Below, in pieces: positions 1 through 16,302 of a stretch of DNA of 64,000 nt. The notes under the pieces are model-generated. The model saw only the letters and a list, made by a program, of their open reading frames with translations. It ran no database searches and was not told where the DNA came from. Position numbers and translations under genes: made by a program. Origin of the DNA: Muraenolepis orangiensis (Eukaryota; Chordata; Actinopteri; Gadiformes; Muraenolepididae); NCBI GenBank assembly GCA_027704905.1, contig CM051006.1, positions 9,375,737 through 9,439,736 of the forward strand, written 5' to 3'. Every line of letters starts with the position of its first letter. Within the stretch, counting starts at the first letter, position 1.

Positions 1-938
1 CTGGCACTTCTGTAATGGCGTTTCCTTGAAGCTACATAGGGTTGACATTAAAGACGCCAGCGGGACGTACACCCCGCGGCTATTTTAGAACTCTGCGGCC
101 GTCCCCAGGAAGCACGGAGGAATGCCCTGTGAAGCTCGGCGGGGTTGAACCAAAAAGGGGGGGGGGGGGCAAATTAGCTTGGTAATCTTCTGGATAAGCA
201 GCACGTCAAGGTAGACAGGTGTTTTATAATAGTGCCTTTCTTCGCACACCGGTCACGGTAAATGTAGCAGCAGCAACAACAACAACTACTACAACCACCA
301 CCACCACAACAAAAGAAGAAGTGTTGGCACTTTATTTATATCCATGCTGTTTAACAGGTAGGATGTTGGTCGAAGGCGGGGTGCTTTATAAAAAGATCCC
401 TCTCTGTATATTCTCACAAGCGTGTGTAACACTAGCTTAGTAACTAGACAAGGTATCTATATATGGGTTTGGGCCAGATCAGAAGAAACCAAGTTCGCCT
501 CGGAAGAGAGATGGTCTGCACAATAATGAAGCACACTGACAAAATATCTATGTTTTGAAGGTAAGGAAATATGTTTCTCTTTTTACTTCTTCCTTACCTT
601 CTTTGGTTTATTTTCTTTCCACAAGTCAGGATAATACACTGTACAATGAATGAAACAAAATGAATGAATATGTACAAAACACCTTGGGTCTGATGCTTAA
701 ACCTTCCCTGGTTCCACTACTTTAGTTACCATTTTAATTATATATACACTCACTGTTTTAATTATTATCTATTTACTGTTTTAATTATCTATATACTATT
801 TAATTTATTATCTATATGCTATTTTAATTATTATCTATATGCTATTTTAATATTATCTATATGCTATTTCAATATTATCTATATGCTATTTTAATATTAT
901 AACTTAAACTAACTGGATCAGCTAATTCTAGGAACCAG
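1..938. other. Gene-free left flank with simple repeats
   Basis: I see no supported gene here. Positions about 265-315 are an imperfect CAA/CCA trinucleotide run, and about 744-905 is an AT-rich tandem repeat of 21-23 bases built on the motif ctatatgctattttaat. Short open frames across these runs are low-complexity artefacts. Confidence 0.6.
744..905. repeat. AT-rich minisatellite, 21-23 bp period
   Basis: At least six degenerate copies of a unit containing tatctatatgctattttaa occur in tandem. The earlier copies are 23 bases and the later ones 21 bases, so the array changes period along its length. It lies just left of the Harbinger element. Confidence 0.75.
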
Positions 939-1549
939 GGGTTGGTTTCCCGATAACGTTGTCTCTTAGCGTGTTACGAAGACTTGAAAGGTATACCTTA
1001 TTAAAGTTGTTTACTGTTCTACGTGTGTTCCCTGAACTATCCCTTAGGCGGCTGCTTAAGGTATACCTTCTTACGTCCGACGTTGCGCTGAAATCGATGA
1101 CTCGAGAATCGACTTTTCACTCCAGGTAGCGACTGTTTCACCGCGTTATGAGAGGATGTGGTGTTCTTTATCAATAAAACACTGCAGGAATACTAAAGAA
1201 TATTGCATTTATCATGACTGAGAACATATTCATAGAATTTAAAACTTACAAACTCAATTATCAAACCGTAAATCGAATGATTGCCTAAAGGTGGCACGAG
1301 CCCGCCACCTCAGATTGTGATATCAAGCCTCTTCCCGCTACCCCACCTCAGCTAATTACGCCACCTACCAGTACACCTTATTGGGCAAGAAAAGGTTGAT
1401 TTAAATCTTTTTTATATCATTGTCATGTTGCCTTAAATAACTTTGCAATTAGGGTTGATTAACCAGCAGCCCCATCACATAACTGGTGTAATTCACAATT
1501 CTCTCTGATTGGCTGACAATTTCAATAAAAGCGCACCAAGGAAAAGGCC

Positions 1550-2214
1550 ATGGCTATATTAGGGGAGCCAGCCTCCCAGGGAATCCCGGGGGGCATCGAC
1601 GTCCGAGCAGGTGAGGGGACGTCATTCTCCCAGACCAGGCCATCCTCGCCCCCCCCTACCGCTGCGGCCTCCCCCACCGCCAGCAGTGGCACGGCTTCTC
1701 CGGGAGCAGCGACACCACTGACATCCGCACCTTCAGTAGGCTTCACCGGACTTGCCCAACGGCGAAGAGCCTCTCGGCGTCGAGCCATGCGGTGCGACTA
1801 CAGTGAGGAGCTGCTGAAGCTGGAAAAGGAGAAGCAGATGGTGCTGCGGGGGATAGAACCACAGCTGCAGGGGATAGAAACACAGCTGCAGGGGATAGAA
1901 AGACAGATGCAGGTGATGGCAACAGCGATGCAGGTGATGGCAACAGCGATGCAGGAGGCCAATAATATCAAGAAGGCCAAACTGGACATAACGGGGCTCC
2001 AGTATGCCTTGGCCGAGGCCAAATTTCAGAGGACGACCATTTCAGTGCCGATTATATTTGCAGGTCAAGGTAAGCCTATTCATGTTGGTGTACACATTTA
2101 CATGGCATTTACATTTACTCATTAAGCAGACGCTTTTATCCAAAGCGACTTACAGTCGAATGTTGTTATATTTATTTCAACTGTCTCATATTTCTTACAG
2201 ATGCTGGCCTGTGA
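1550..2214 (+). CDS. Harbinger partner protein, N-terminally shortened, two exons
   Basis: An open frame starts at ATG 1550 and runs to a splice donor (caag/gtaagc) after 2069. A matching acceptor (tttcttacag) ends at 2200, and the joined frame stops at 2212-2214, giving about 178 residues. A polyadenylation signal AATAAA follows at 2236. Residues about 80-135 form a heptad-like, Q/M/E-rich segment with repeats of LQGIE and MQVMATA, typical of the C-terminal coiled coil of Myb/SANT-like (NAIF1-type) partners of Harbinger transposases. I find no SANT domain upstream, so the DNA-binding part is missing or lies in an unrecognised exon. The 131-base intron contains a common fish repeat motif. The role as transposase partner is inferred from position and coiled coil. 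Confidence 0.5.
2092..2160 (+). repeat. Fragment of a common teleost interspersed repeat
   Basis: The stretch tttacatttactc followed by cagacgcttttatccaaag is the head of a repeat found throughout fish genomes. A longer copy occurs at 5326. It makes up about half of the small intron of the Harbinger partner gene. I do not assign it to a superfamily. Confidence 0.6.
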
Positions 2215-2657
2215 AGAAATTTTCTTTTTGTGTCTAATAAACACTTGTGTGCACTAATACGTCTGTATGTCAATGATTTGGGGCCTGCATAACAGCTGTT
2301 CTTCGGCAAGAAAACCACTGCGCAATGGCACAAAGCACGTTAGAGAGGAGTGTTTATTCTGACACTAGATTGAAAGCTAATGTATGTTTCAACTAAGTTG
2401 AGTAAGAAAATAAGAACATCCCAGTTAAGACCGTGTGCTGCATTGTGTATGAGCTTCCAAGTGACTGGGAAACGTTCAAAAATCAAGTGTGGGGAAACTT
2501 TGGGCATGAGGTGCTATTGTGGAACACCGAAAAACTCGGTTTTGGAAAGATGGCCAAAATAAATGTCCCAAAATAATAGTGTCGGAGATGGGTAAGCAAA
2601 AAGGGCAAACAATAGGTTGTGGTGTAGTTTATTAGAAAGGAAAGGAGCAGAAACCCA

Positions 2658-3713
2658 TTAGGCAAAAAGGACTTCCATTATATGATGCCTTGCTTCCACA
2701 CCAGCGGTGTGAAGGGCGGCTCTTTGTGCCGGCTGGTTGTAGACACCTTCGCCTTGTGGATTGTCGTCCTCCTCCTCCGGCAAAGGTGCACCTCCACGGA
2801 CTGCAATGTTGTGCAGCATGGCCGTTACAACAAGCACGGCACAACACCTCTGTGGCTGCAATCGCAACCCTCCTGCCGATCTGTGGATGCAGCGAAAGCG
2901 CTGCTTCCACACGCCAATCGTGCGCTCCACGACACAGCGGGTGCGGATGTGAGCGGTGTTGTAGGCTCGTTCCGCCTGCGTCGTTGGATTGGCAACAGGG
3001 GTGAACAGATAGGTCCGGAGGGGGTAGCCGCTGTCTCCCAAAAAAATACCCTGGCCAAAAATCCCTTGCTCAGCATGTTGGCCCACCACTGAATTGGTCC
3101 ACACGAAGCTGTCGTGGGTGCTGCCTGGCCACCTTGCCACCAGATCCAGGAACACGCCCATGGAGTCCACCACCACCTGGACGTTGATCGCCGCATAACC
3201 CTTACGGGAAATGAAGGCCTGGTCGCGCATAGACGGATTTGCAATAGGGATTAGTGTCCCGTCAACCAGGCCTATGACACGGGGGATGCCGGCGATGGCA
3301 TAGAATCCCTGGTGCACCTCCATGATCTCCGGTCTGGTGGAGGGCAGACGGATGTAGTCGTTGTTTGTGACTGCCTCTACGCACCGCCACACAGAGGTCT
3401 TGCTCAGCCCATACCCATCTCCAACAACCTCCAGAAAGCTCCCTACCGCATAATAGCGCAGAGCCGCCAGCAGCTGGATTTCGGGGCTAAGGGGGTAACT
3501 CCGTCGAGTTTCCCTGGCAAGAGTCGGTCCAACAAGTTGGAGGAGTTGCAGGATTTCCTGCCGTGGGAGGCGAAATTTGCGGAGAAGAGCCGCTTCGGAC
3601 ATGGTGTCCAGAGGGCAGAAATGTTGCCTGATATAATAATGTACATGAACTAAATGGCTCCGTGGACGGCGCCGTCTTAGGTTTAGGACGATACCCCATT
3701 GAATCGCTGCCAT
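2658..3713 (-). CDS. HARBI1-like Harbinger transposase (DDE nuclease)
   Basis: A 351-residue open frame, about the length of vertebrate HARBI1 (roughly 350). A helix-turn-helix-like segment (LSKTSVWRCVEAV) lies near residues 103-115. The DDE_Tnp_4 nuclease follows: D151 in GLVDGTLIPI, D201 in GSTHDSFVW, D227 in LGDSGYPL, and E263 in VERTIGVWK. The frame has no stop or shift. It would cut and join the element's inverted-repeat ends, normally with the SANT-type partner for nuclear import and DNA binding. An AATAAA on the - strand sits at 2628-2633, about 25 bases after the stop. The start was chosen as the first ATG giving full family length. Intactness suggests a recent or domesticated copy, but the partner looks incomplete. 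Confidence 0.88.
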   Translation of the reverse strand: MAAIQWGIVLNLRRRRPRSHLVHVHYYIRQHFCPLDTMSEAALLRKFRLPRQEILQLLQLVGPTLARETRRSYPLSPEIQLLAALRYYAVGSFLEVVGDGYGLSKTSVWRCVEAVTNNDYIRLPSTRPEIMEVHQGFYAIAGIPRVIGLVDGTLIPIANPSMRDQAFISRKGYAAINVQVVVDSMGVFLDLVARWPGSTHDSFVWTNSVVGQHAEQGIFGQGIFLGDSGYPLRTYLFTPVANPTTQAERAYNTAHIRTRCVVERTIGVWKQRFRCIHRSAGGLRLQPQRCCAVLVVTAMLHNIAVRGGAPLPEEEDDNPQGEGVYNQPAQRAALHTAGVEARHHIMEVLFA

Positions 3714-4208
3714 AGTTTTGCCTTACCAGTCACCGTCATAACTCCCTATATATTGACTCCTACTCATTTAGCCCCTAATTGTTTGCCAGCTGATGTCACT
3801 TTGGGGTATATATTATTTAAGAGACGATTTCATGTTCAGTTAAGTGCAAAATGTATCCACCGTAATGTACAATTTCGGCATGAAAACATTCCCATTAATG
3901 TGGTATTTTTGTTGTATATTATTACCGTTATGAACTACATATTGATTCACAGATTGAAATAAAACTAGGCCAACAGCTGATTTCAGAGGCTTGCGGGTCG
4001 GAACAGTGGTGGCCACTAGCGGAGTGAGCTGACAACATCGCTAAGGTAGAGTTAAGAGAGCTCCAGACCTGCCCTACGAAAGTGTCACTTACGGAAGGTA
4101 TACTTAGCTAAGAACGTTTCGGGAAACACGGCGAGAAGTTAAGGTACAGCTTAAGGTAGAACTTACGAACGACGTAGCGTTAAGAAGGCTTCGGGAAACC
4201 CACCCCAG

Positions 4209-5320
4209 GACTCTTAATCTTTGAAAAGAAGACCCTTATATCCAAACCATCTTAAATCAAAAGCTCTGTTAACACAAAAGCAATGAAACAAACAAAATGG
4301 TTTCCCTGAGCAGTGTACAAAGAACCTGAATCCTATTACAATTTAGTTATCTCTATCCATTTACAAACAACGATTTCACTCATTCCATGAATGGTGGTTA
4401 AACTCTGTCCATGTGTTTCAGGGAACTTGGTGTCCGTGGCCCTTTAACTCAGTTCAGTGATACGAATCCATCCTGGGAAACGTGTCGTTGAGTGCGCTTA
4501 TCCTACCGCTCTGTAGAAGGCGCGCATTAACTCTGTCCTTGTTCACTTCACAGGTCGTTCTCGTGGGAGGCTCGCCAGCCTGTCCGCCGCCGATGCAGTC
4601 CAAAGGAACCAGCAGACGAACAGACGAATCCAGGATCCGAATCAATCCAACACAAAAACCCAGCCTTGCAATACAAAACCATAAGTGCATATCAACATCT
4701 CATTCAAATAAAGTGCATTTACAACCTGTAAATGGGTTCAACTCTTTTCATTCTGTTTTCATGCATCACATGTCTGTATAGCGGCCCCTCGTGCTTGTGA
4801 GGAACAATGTTGCGACATTCCAACGAACGTTATACCACACATTACACTCAATTCTCATGTTAACACAACTTCCTAATATTCACATTTCTCTTGTTTGAGA
4901 CTCACCAAGGATTTCTCTGATGCTAACTAGCAACCGTCTCGACGAGTGTATGCTGAATCCGTTCGCACACTTCTCACAATATCCACAAAGGTTCTTCTTT
5001 CAAAATCAATTCAGGATATCATACCAGTATTCTCTCATATACTGCTCTTCTATCAGTAATCTGATGATAGTTATCATATACCAAGTATTCTCTTGCACGT
5101 TACAATTATGTCCGACGCGGGGGACGTCTTTAACATCCACACCTCATGTCATTCCTCACTCGACAAAGGAAATCTGGTATTGACCGGAGTTCACGGTAAA
5201 CGTAGGAGGCGGGCCTAACGCTCTGATTGGTCAAATCTCATTTCAACGTTACAGATAAGTTTTGGAGTCATTGGAGCTCTAGTAACCAGGGGTTACACGT
5301 GCCCATTAAGGAACACTCCT
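4209..5320. other. No recognisable gene
   Basis: Right flank of the Harbinger element. Short open frames here (for example around 4482-4781) have no recognisable domain, and I see no splice-linked set of frames or repeat family I can name. Confidence 0.5.
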
Positions 5321-5325
5321 TTCGG

Positions 5326-5770
5326 CTTTACATTTACATTTACATTTAGGGCATTTGGCAGACGCTTTTATCCAAAGCAACTTACAAGGTGTACATTAGT
5401 TGAAGCAGACAATAGCATAACACTGAGGTACGCAAACATAAAAATACAAGTATTCATATTAACAAGATGAATAACACAATTTCGTACTGCTAGGTCACCT
5501 GCTTAAGTAGCTGCGATAAGAGCGTGTTATCAACATTAAGGATATACACTTGCTAACATATACAACATGCTAAGAGCTATTAAAGTCAGGACTTAAGCAA
5601 GTTTAGGGGTTTCACAAAGGAGAAGGAGGGTCACTCAAGGAGAGTCCAGGTGGACTCTGAACAGGTGGGTCTTGAGTCTCTTGCGGAAGCTGGCGAGGGA
5701 CTCTGCCGTCCTGACATGAGACGGGAGTTCATTCCACCACTGTGGCTTCCCCCTTTCTCTCCCAACCGGT
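5326..5770 (+). repeat. Common teleost interspersed repeat, longer copy
   Basis: Begins with a tandem ttacat run and cagacgcttttatccaaag, and continues to gaacaggtgggtcttgagtc and attccaccactg, a linked set of motifs seen throughout fish genomes. The same head occurs at about 2092. It ends shortly before a poly-G run and the first assembly gap. Class not assigned. Confidence 0.6.
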
Positions 5771-5908
5771 TCTTAGCAGGGACCAATTTCACGGTGGTGG
5801 GATTTTGGGAAGCGGGGACAAAACCCCCGTTATTTGGAAGGGGGGGGGGGGGGGGAGTGGAGTGGTATTTTGGTGTGTGAGAACTTGGGTCCTTCTCTCC
5901 ACACACAC

Positions 5909-6908
5909 NNNNNNNNNNNNNNNNNNNNNNNNNNNNNNNNNNNNNNNNNNNNNNNNNNNNNNNNNNNNNNNNNNNNNNNNNNNNNNNNNNNNNNNNNNNN
6001 NNNNNNNNNNNNNNNNNNNNNNNNNNNNNNNNNNNNNNNNNNNNNNNNNNNNNNNNNNNNNNNNNNNNNNNNNNNNNNNNNNNNNNNNNNNNNNNNNNNN
6101 NNNNNNNNNNNNNNNNNNNNNNNNNNNNNNNNNNNNNNNNNNNNNNNNNNNNNNNNNNNNNNNNNNNNNNNNNNNNNNNNNNNNNNNNNNNNNNNNNNNN
6201 NNNNNNNNNNNNNNNNNNNNNNNNNNNNNNNNNNNNNNNNNNNNNNNNNNNNNNNNNNNNNNNNNNNNNNNNNNNNNNNNNNNNNNNNNNNNNNNNNNNN
6301 NNNNNNNNNNNNNNNNNNNNNNNNNNNNNNNNNNNNNNNNNNNNNNNNNNNNNNNNNNNNNNNNNNNNNNNNNNNNNNNNNNNNNNNNNNNNNNNNNNNN
6401 NNNNNNNNNNNNNNNNNNNNNNNNNNNNNNNNNNNNNNNNNNNNNNNNNNNNNNNNNNNNNNNNNNNNNNNNNNNNNNNNNNNNNNNNNNNNNNNNNNNN
6501 NNNNNNNNNNNNNNNNNNNNNNNNNNNNNNNNNNNNNNNNNNNNNNNNNNNNNNNNNNNNNNNNNNNNNNNNNNNNNNNNNNNNNNNNNNNNNNNNNNNN
6601 NNNNNNNNNNNNNNNNNNNNNNNNNNNNNNNNNNNNNNNNNNNNNNNNNNNNNNNNNNNNNNNNNNNNNNNNNNNNNNNNNNNNNNNNNNNNNNNNNNNN
6701 NNNNNNNNNNNNNNNNNNNNNNNNNNNNNNNNNNNNNNNNNNNNNNNNNNNNNNNNNNNNNNNNNNNNNNNNNNNNNNNNNNNNNNNNNNNNNNNNNNNN
6801 NNNNNNNNNNNNNNNNNNNNNNNNNNNNNNNNNNNNNNNNNNNNNNNNNNNNNNNNNNNNNNNNNNNNNNNNNNNNNNNNNNNNNNNNNNNNNNNNNNNN
6901 NNNNNNNN
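5909..6908. other. Assembly gap, 1000 N
   Basis: Exactly 1000 N, so the size is likely a placeholder. It lies between a poly-G run (5840-5855) plus the start of a CA run on the left and a 110-base (CA)n tract on the right, which explains the assembly failure. Long open frames that cross it are artefacts. Confidence 0.98.
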
Positions 6909-7021
<113 letters not shown>

Positions 7022-7127
7022 TGAGTGAGTGAACCACATTGGCACCCCCTCTGCGATGGGAACTACAAATAGGGTGGATTCCAAGTAACCTTTACAGACA
7101 GGCCAGACTTGATTAACGCAACGAGAT

Positions 7128-7374
7128 GGCAGGATAGCTCAGTCTGTTGAGACTTTGCTTTGTAGCCCGGAGGGTTGCCGGTTCAAGTCCCCCAAAAAAA
7201 CCTGGGCACTGCCGAGGTGCCCTTGAGCAAGGCACCCTACCCTGCTCCCCTGGGGCAGCTGTATACAATACAATAGCTGCCCACTGCTCCTAATACTAGG
7301 ATGGGTTAAATGCAAAGAAACAGATTTCACTGGGTGTGAACATGTTCAGTATGTGACCAATAAAGAGGAATTAA
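7128..7374 (+). mobile_element. tRNA-derived SINE
   Basis: The 5' part looks like a tRNA gene relic: an A-box-like sequence ggatagctcagtctg at 7132-7146 and a B-box-like sequence ggttcaagtcc at 7180-7190, with a 33-base interval. It is followed by the body motif ctgccgaggtgcccttgagc shared by many fish SINEs, and ends near aataaagaggaattaa. The tRNA arms do not pair well enough for a functional tRNA. Left and right limits are approximate and I see no clear target duplication. Confidence 0.82.
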
Positions 7375-7636
7375 CCCTCCAGATTTAGAGACAGTCGTTG
7401 GCCAAATAATTTAAACGTCATTTTTTTTTAACTTTCTCACTTCATTATTTCGGTTGCGAGTGTGACTAGCCGTCGCACGGCGATTCACCCAGAGGGTACG
7501 ACGACCAGATCAGTGTACCGCCCTACTGTGTATACCCAGCGGACCGGACCACCTGGTAGAGATCATCTATCCATCACACGACATCTGGGTGAACACTCCC
7601 ACTCCACTTCATTCAAGTTCCTAATAGGTCACTGTG

Positions 7637-7638
<2 letters not shown>

Positions 7639-7695
<57 letters not shown>
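7639..7695. repeat. (GT)n microsatellite
   Basis: Uninterrupted GT dinucleotide run of 57 bases. Confidence 0.95.
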
Positions 7696-7696
<1 letters not shown>

Positions 7697-7784
7697 ATCC
7701 ACAGCCCTTCTCCTTTGCCTCACCTCTGACGACAGCAGCAGGTCCTTGATGGCCCCACCCGACTATTACACACACATATTGACA

Positions 7785-7891
7785 ATTTATATATATATAT
7801 TTTTAATTATTTTTATTTTTTTATATTTTGTTTGTGCGTGTGGTTTAGGGGGGGCGGCGCCCCATCGCCCCCTATGGGCCAGCCGCCACTG
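7785..7891 (+). mobile_element. End fragment of a hAT-like element
   Basis: The end ggcggcgcccc, then cctatggg and agccgccactg, closely matches the right end of the 8-bp-duplicating hAT element at 51971-53670 (ggcggcgcccc ... gagccgccactg). The preceding T/A-rich stretch is also similar. I could not find the matching left end or target duplication, so only this terminus is called. Confidence 0.6.
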
Positions 7892-7960
7892 CTGATAGCT
7901 GAACAGAGGGAGGGGTGACACTTCACACGGTGAAGTGTCAGTTTGCGTCGCGCAAATAAG

Positions 7961-8500
7961 ATGAGTGAAAGTAGGAAAATAAGCAGCATTTGGCTGCATT
8001 TTAACAATTGTGCAAACACAAAGGCAGAATGCAGAATTTGCAACATGACATAGTTGGAAGAAAAAAGGCAGGTCAGACTGCCTGCTTCTGCCAGTGGTCT
8101 ACTCCACCTGTTGCTGCTGCAGCTACAGGATCTATCCCCCATGCGTCAGGTACCCAAAAACCAACAGCTACACAGACCTCAAAAGCCAATTTATATGCAA
8201 TGAATGGCAATAGCAAAGGCAATGAATGACCCCAGCTAGACAGAACATAGTGGATGAAGAATTGGCCAAAATGATTGCAAGTGATTTCCAACCATTTTCC
8301 ATTGTGGACGACAAGGGATTCCGAAGCTTCACACAGGCTCTCAATCCAATGTATGTTCCTCCAAGCAGGAAAACACTCTCAAAAAATCATTCCGAGACTG
8401 TATGATAGAGAACGTGCTTCACTGCAGGCCAGGGTTAAGGAAGCTACTGCAGTTTACCACTGATTGCTGGACATCAAGAACCACCACCTCTTTCATGTAA
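7961..8500 (+). pseudogene. hAT transposase remnant with BED zinc finger
   Basis: From ATG 7961 the frame reads MSESRKISSIWLHFNN and CRICNMT, the tryptophan and CxxC of a BED-type zinc finger, then stops at once. From about 8226 another frame reads DEELAKMIASDFQPFSIVDD and then ALNPMYVPPSRKTL, the region just after the BED finger in ZBED-type hAT transposases. The frame shifts and stops between and after these blocks, and the catalytic and dimerisation parts are absent. The homology is recognised from memory of the family. Confidence 0.7.
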
Positions 8501-8524
8501 ATAAAAGGTATATGTGGTAAAATA

Positions 8525-8619
8525 GATGGGCCGTTTGGGAGCCGAAAGAGCCGTCTCTTCTTGGTGAGCAGAGCCAAATGAGCCGGCTCACTCAAAAGAG
8601 CCGGAATTCCCATCACTAA
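8525..8619 (+). mobile_element. Terminal sequence of the ZBED-type hAT element
   Basis: Ends in gccggaattcccatcacta, whose reverse complement, beginning tagtgatgggaattccggc, is a common fish hAT terminus. GAGCCG motifs repeat inside it (gagccgaaagagccg, gagccggctc). It follows the broken transposase remnant directly, so the element appears internally deleted. Confidence 0.6.
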
Positions 8620-8754
8620 TTTCCTCCCCTTTCTCTCTCTGGTTGGAGACTCAGTGCTGTCTTCTTGGACCTCTAAATCCTCAGTTTCCTCTTCTGAGTT
8701 TTTGTATTTACCAGCCAGCTTCTCTGCCCTGCTTCTCTCTGCCTTGGGTGGCAT
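8620..8754 (-). pseudogene. Unidentified coding-like fragment cut by the hAT end
   Basis: On the - strand an ATG at 8752-8754 opens a charged frame (MPPKAERSRAEKLAGKYKNS, then a Glu-rich stretch) of about 45 residues before it runs into the hAT terminus at 8619. The composition resembles the basic/acidic N-terminus of a LINE ORF1 or nuclear protein, but I do not recognise it. It may be chance. Confidence 0.25.
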
Positions 8755-9264
8755 GTTAAAGTTGAATTAAAGTTGAATTAAATTTGAAATAAAGTTTAAA
8801 TGTACTGTGTGCTCTGCTCCCAATAATCTCCGATCAGCAATTGAATTTCCCACGGTCGGCCGAAGGTTTCGTACCATCGGGAGGTCACGTGACGCCTTCG
8901 CGACCGAGTTCGAACGCATCGTACTCTCAATACGACGTTGTGTAGCCACCGTGTGGCCTTCGTGTGTCCTGCGGGGATAAACTACTATAAAAATTCACAT
9001 CTTCATGTGTGGTTCGGGTGCCATCGTGTGACCTTCTGTAGGCATCGTTGACCAAGTTCGGGGCCATCTTCGCGCAAAATTCAAAATTCCATTTTCGTAT
9101 GGCCATCTGGTGTCAATTTCGGGACAGTGTGACGCCCGCATTACAGCATACAGTATATTGTTGGCAACAGGCAAAAAACACGGGCCAATAGTTTGGATGT
9201 GGCGTTATTATTAATGGATACTGATGATGCGCAGATGCCATGTACCACCATACATAAAAACACC

Positions 9265-9448
9265 ACCGTAATGAATGTAATATAGAGCCCACCGCCGTTA
9301 TAAATGTAATATAGAGACCACCACCCGTAATGAATGTAATACAGAAACCACCACCCGTAATGAATGTAATATAGAGACCACCGCCCGTAATGAATGTAAT
9401 ATAGAGACCACCGCCCGTAATGAATGTAATATAGAGACCACCGCCCGT
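9265..9448. repeat. 30-bp minisatellite, about six copies
   Basis: Tandem copies of a 30-base unit containing gtaatgaatgtaatatagag followed by accaccgccc. Copies differ by single substitutions (acaga for ataga; cacc for cgcc). Confidence 0.9.
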
Positions 9449-9451
9449 CGT

Positions 9452-9600
9452 TGGACTTCATGATGTTTGATCATAGGATCTGGGATCATTTATATTAAAT
9501 ATCACCAACTTCTCCCGGTGTCCCGTGTGTGCTGCATTTGGGTCCCAACCCTAATCTGTGACAGTACAGGGCAAAACTGACAGTAATCTCAACATTTTTT
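9452..9600. repeat. Interspersed repeat shared with the unit C upstream region
   Basis: The stretch from ggatctgggat through ccaacttctcccggtgtccc to ctaatctgtgacagtacagg is also present at about 41380-41475, upstream of APOL unit C. The motif gggtcccaaccctaat with gtgacagt looks like the end of a fish repeat. Class not assigned. Confidence 0.5.
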
Positions 9601-9772
9601 ATTAAAGTTACTGGCAGCTGCACGTTTCCATGTGTGGGTATTGTTCGTGTTTTGGCCCACAACTTTACCAAAGACACGAACAAACGGTTACATGAATTCA
9701 GAATGACAAGTTGTCAACTGTCAAGAAGTCAGGGTGGCGGTATCGAGAGGCACTAACAGTTTGTGGGCCTTT

Positions 9773-9960
9773 CGATTAGATTAGATTAGATTAGATTAAA
9801 ATGTATTGTCATCGCACAGCACAAGTACAGTACATTGAACAGAAGTTGGCATCTAACCAGAGTGTTAATGTAACAGTAAAGTGCATAGTAATATTGTAGT
9901 GTATTGTTATACCCTAAGTATAAAACTAAAACACTGTCTGTGATACAGTATGCATTGAAA
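9773..9960 (+). repeat. (GATTA)n-headed teleost repeat
   Basis: Starts with five gatta pentamers followed by atgtattgtcatcgcacag and cagtacattg. Related copies lie at 20580, 41663 and 61960. This head (gattaga, then tattgtcattgcacag) is common in fish genomes. Class not assigned. Confidence 0.6.
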
Positions 9961-10074
9961 GAGCCATGTGTGTGTGAGCGATCAACAGGCGCTGCTAGGA
10001 ATACGACCCCCTGGAGTTTGTACTGTAAACTCGTGACGTGACAACAAAGGCACCGAGTGATCAACTGGAATAGT

Positions 10075-10350
10075 GGATGCTGATTGTACCTCGAGACTGA
10101 TACAATTAGTAGATGTTTGGTTTCTGTGATTAGTACCTCGAGACTGATAGGAGTAGTAGATGTTTGTTTACTGTGATTAGTACCTCGAGACTGATAGGAG
10201 TAGTAGATGTTTGTTTACTGTGATTAGTACCTTGAGACTGATACAATTAGTAGGTGTTTGTTTACTGTGATCAACCGGAGTAGCGGTTAAACCGGAGTAA
10301 CCAGATGCTTGTTGTACCTTGAGACTGATAGGAGTAGGAGATGTTTGTGA
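10075..10350. repeat. 47-bp minisatellite before APOL unit A
   Basis: Five to six degenerate copies of a roughly 47-base unit containing tacctcgagactgataggag followed by tagtagatgtttgtttactg. The array stops just before the putative TATA box of APOL unit A and is not present upstream of units B and C. Confidence 0.8.
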
Positions 10351-10360
10351 TGCTACTTCC

Positions 10361-10367
10361 TATATAA
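10361..10367 (+). promoter_or_regulatory. Putative TATA box of APOL unit A
   Basis: The sequence tatataa lies about 55 bases before the ATG of unit A exon 1. Units B and C do not share this upstream sequence, so unit A may start transcription from a different promoter. Inferred from motif and spacing only. Confidence 0.3.
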
Positions 10368-10421
10368 TGTTTGGTAAAGGAGCGCGTCGCCAGTCTGCGA
10401 ATTGGCACGGAAGGCTCCATC

Positions 10422-15717
<5,296 letters not shown>

Positions 15718-15785
15718 TGTATCATCTGTTGAGATCCTTACACACCTTTCAGTTAATATGGTAGAACACAGAATATCGCGATAAA

Positions 15786-15791
15786 AATAAA
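15786..15791 (+). terminator. Polyadenylation signal of APOL unit A
   Basis: AATAAA about 70 bases after the stop codon; the same signal occurs at 35685 (unit B) and 48838 (unit C). Confidence 0.6.
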
Positions 15792-15794
15792 GGT

Positions 15795-16135
15795 AATAAT
15801 CAATTTTAAGAATCAAATGTAAATGTAAGTGTTCGGCCACTTGGGGGGGCATTGCCCCCCCAAGTGGCCGAAATGTGTTACTGAATCGAGTCTAAAATGG
15901 AATCTAAAATAGTTCCAATCCAAATATTTCTTGAATATAGATCTCCAAATATTTCAATAGATGTAATAAAATACACCAAAATCTTAATTATATTATCTTT
16001 TGTTTTAAATCAATTCATTCATACTAACCTATTGTAACAACCCTGAGCATTTTCTTATTGTGTGTGCTAATAAGTTGGACAGTGATTGTTTCTTGAATCG
16101 TTTTCAATGTAACACGAAATGTTTTAAAAGTGTAC
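15795..16135. other. APOL 3' flank without genes
   Basis: AT-rich flank shared with units B and C. Unit A has a short inverted repeat at about 15832-15871 (cggccacttgggg / ccccaagtggccg) and lacks about 350 bases that B and C keep after the polyadenylation signal. Confidence 0.6.
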
Positions 16136-16302
16136 TGTTATGTATGCGTTACATCCGGTGTGACCGGGAGTTTTGAGGTGTGTGAACCGGACACAGTTGT
16201 TGTTGTTGTTTTTGACGCCATGGCAGTGTGTACAATAAACGGTCAACCTAAAAGTCGTAGTTCATAGTCTGATTAAACACTACATTGCCAACGAGGATTA
16301 TG

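Larger units (their letters stand above)
939..4205. mobile_element. PIF/Harbinger DNA transposon, nearly complete
   Basis: The element is bounded by imperfect terminal inverted repeats, gggttggtttcccg at 939 and its near reverse complement cgggaaacccaccc ending at 4205, with a 3-bp target duplication CAG at 936-938 and 4206-4208. Related subterminal motifs (ttacg, aaggtata) occur inside both ends. It encodes two convergent genes: a partner gene on the + strand (1550-2214) and a HARBI1-like nuclease on the - strand (2658-3713). This two-gene layout and the 3-bp duplication are known for the PIF/Harbinger superfamily. The exact ends are read by eye. Confidence 0.85.

Noticed and set aside
7128..7200. 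A tRNA gene with A and B boxes
   Set aside because: The arms do not fold as a functional tRNA and the sequence continues into a SINE body.
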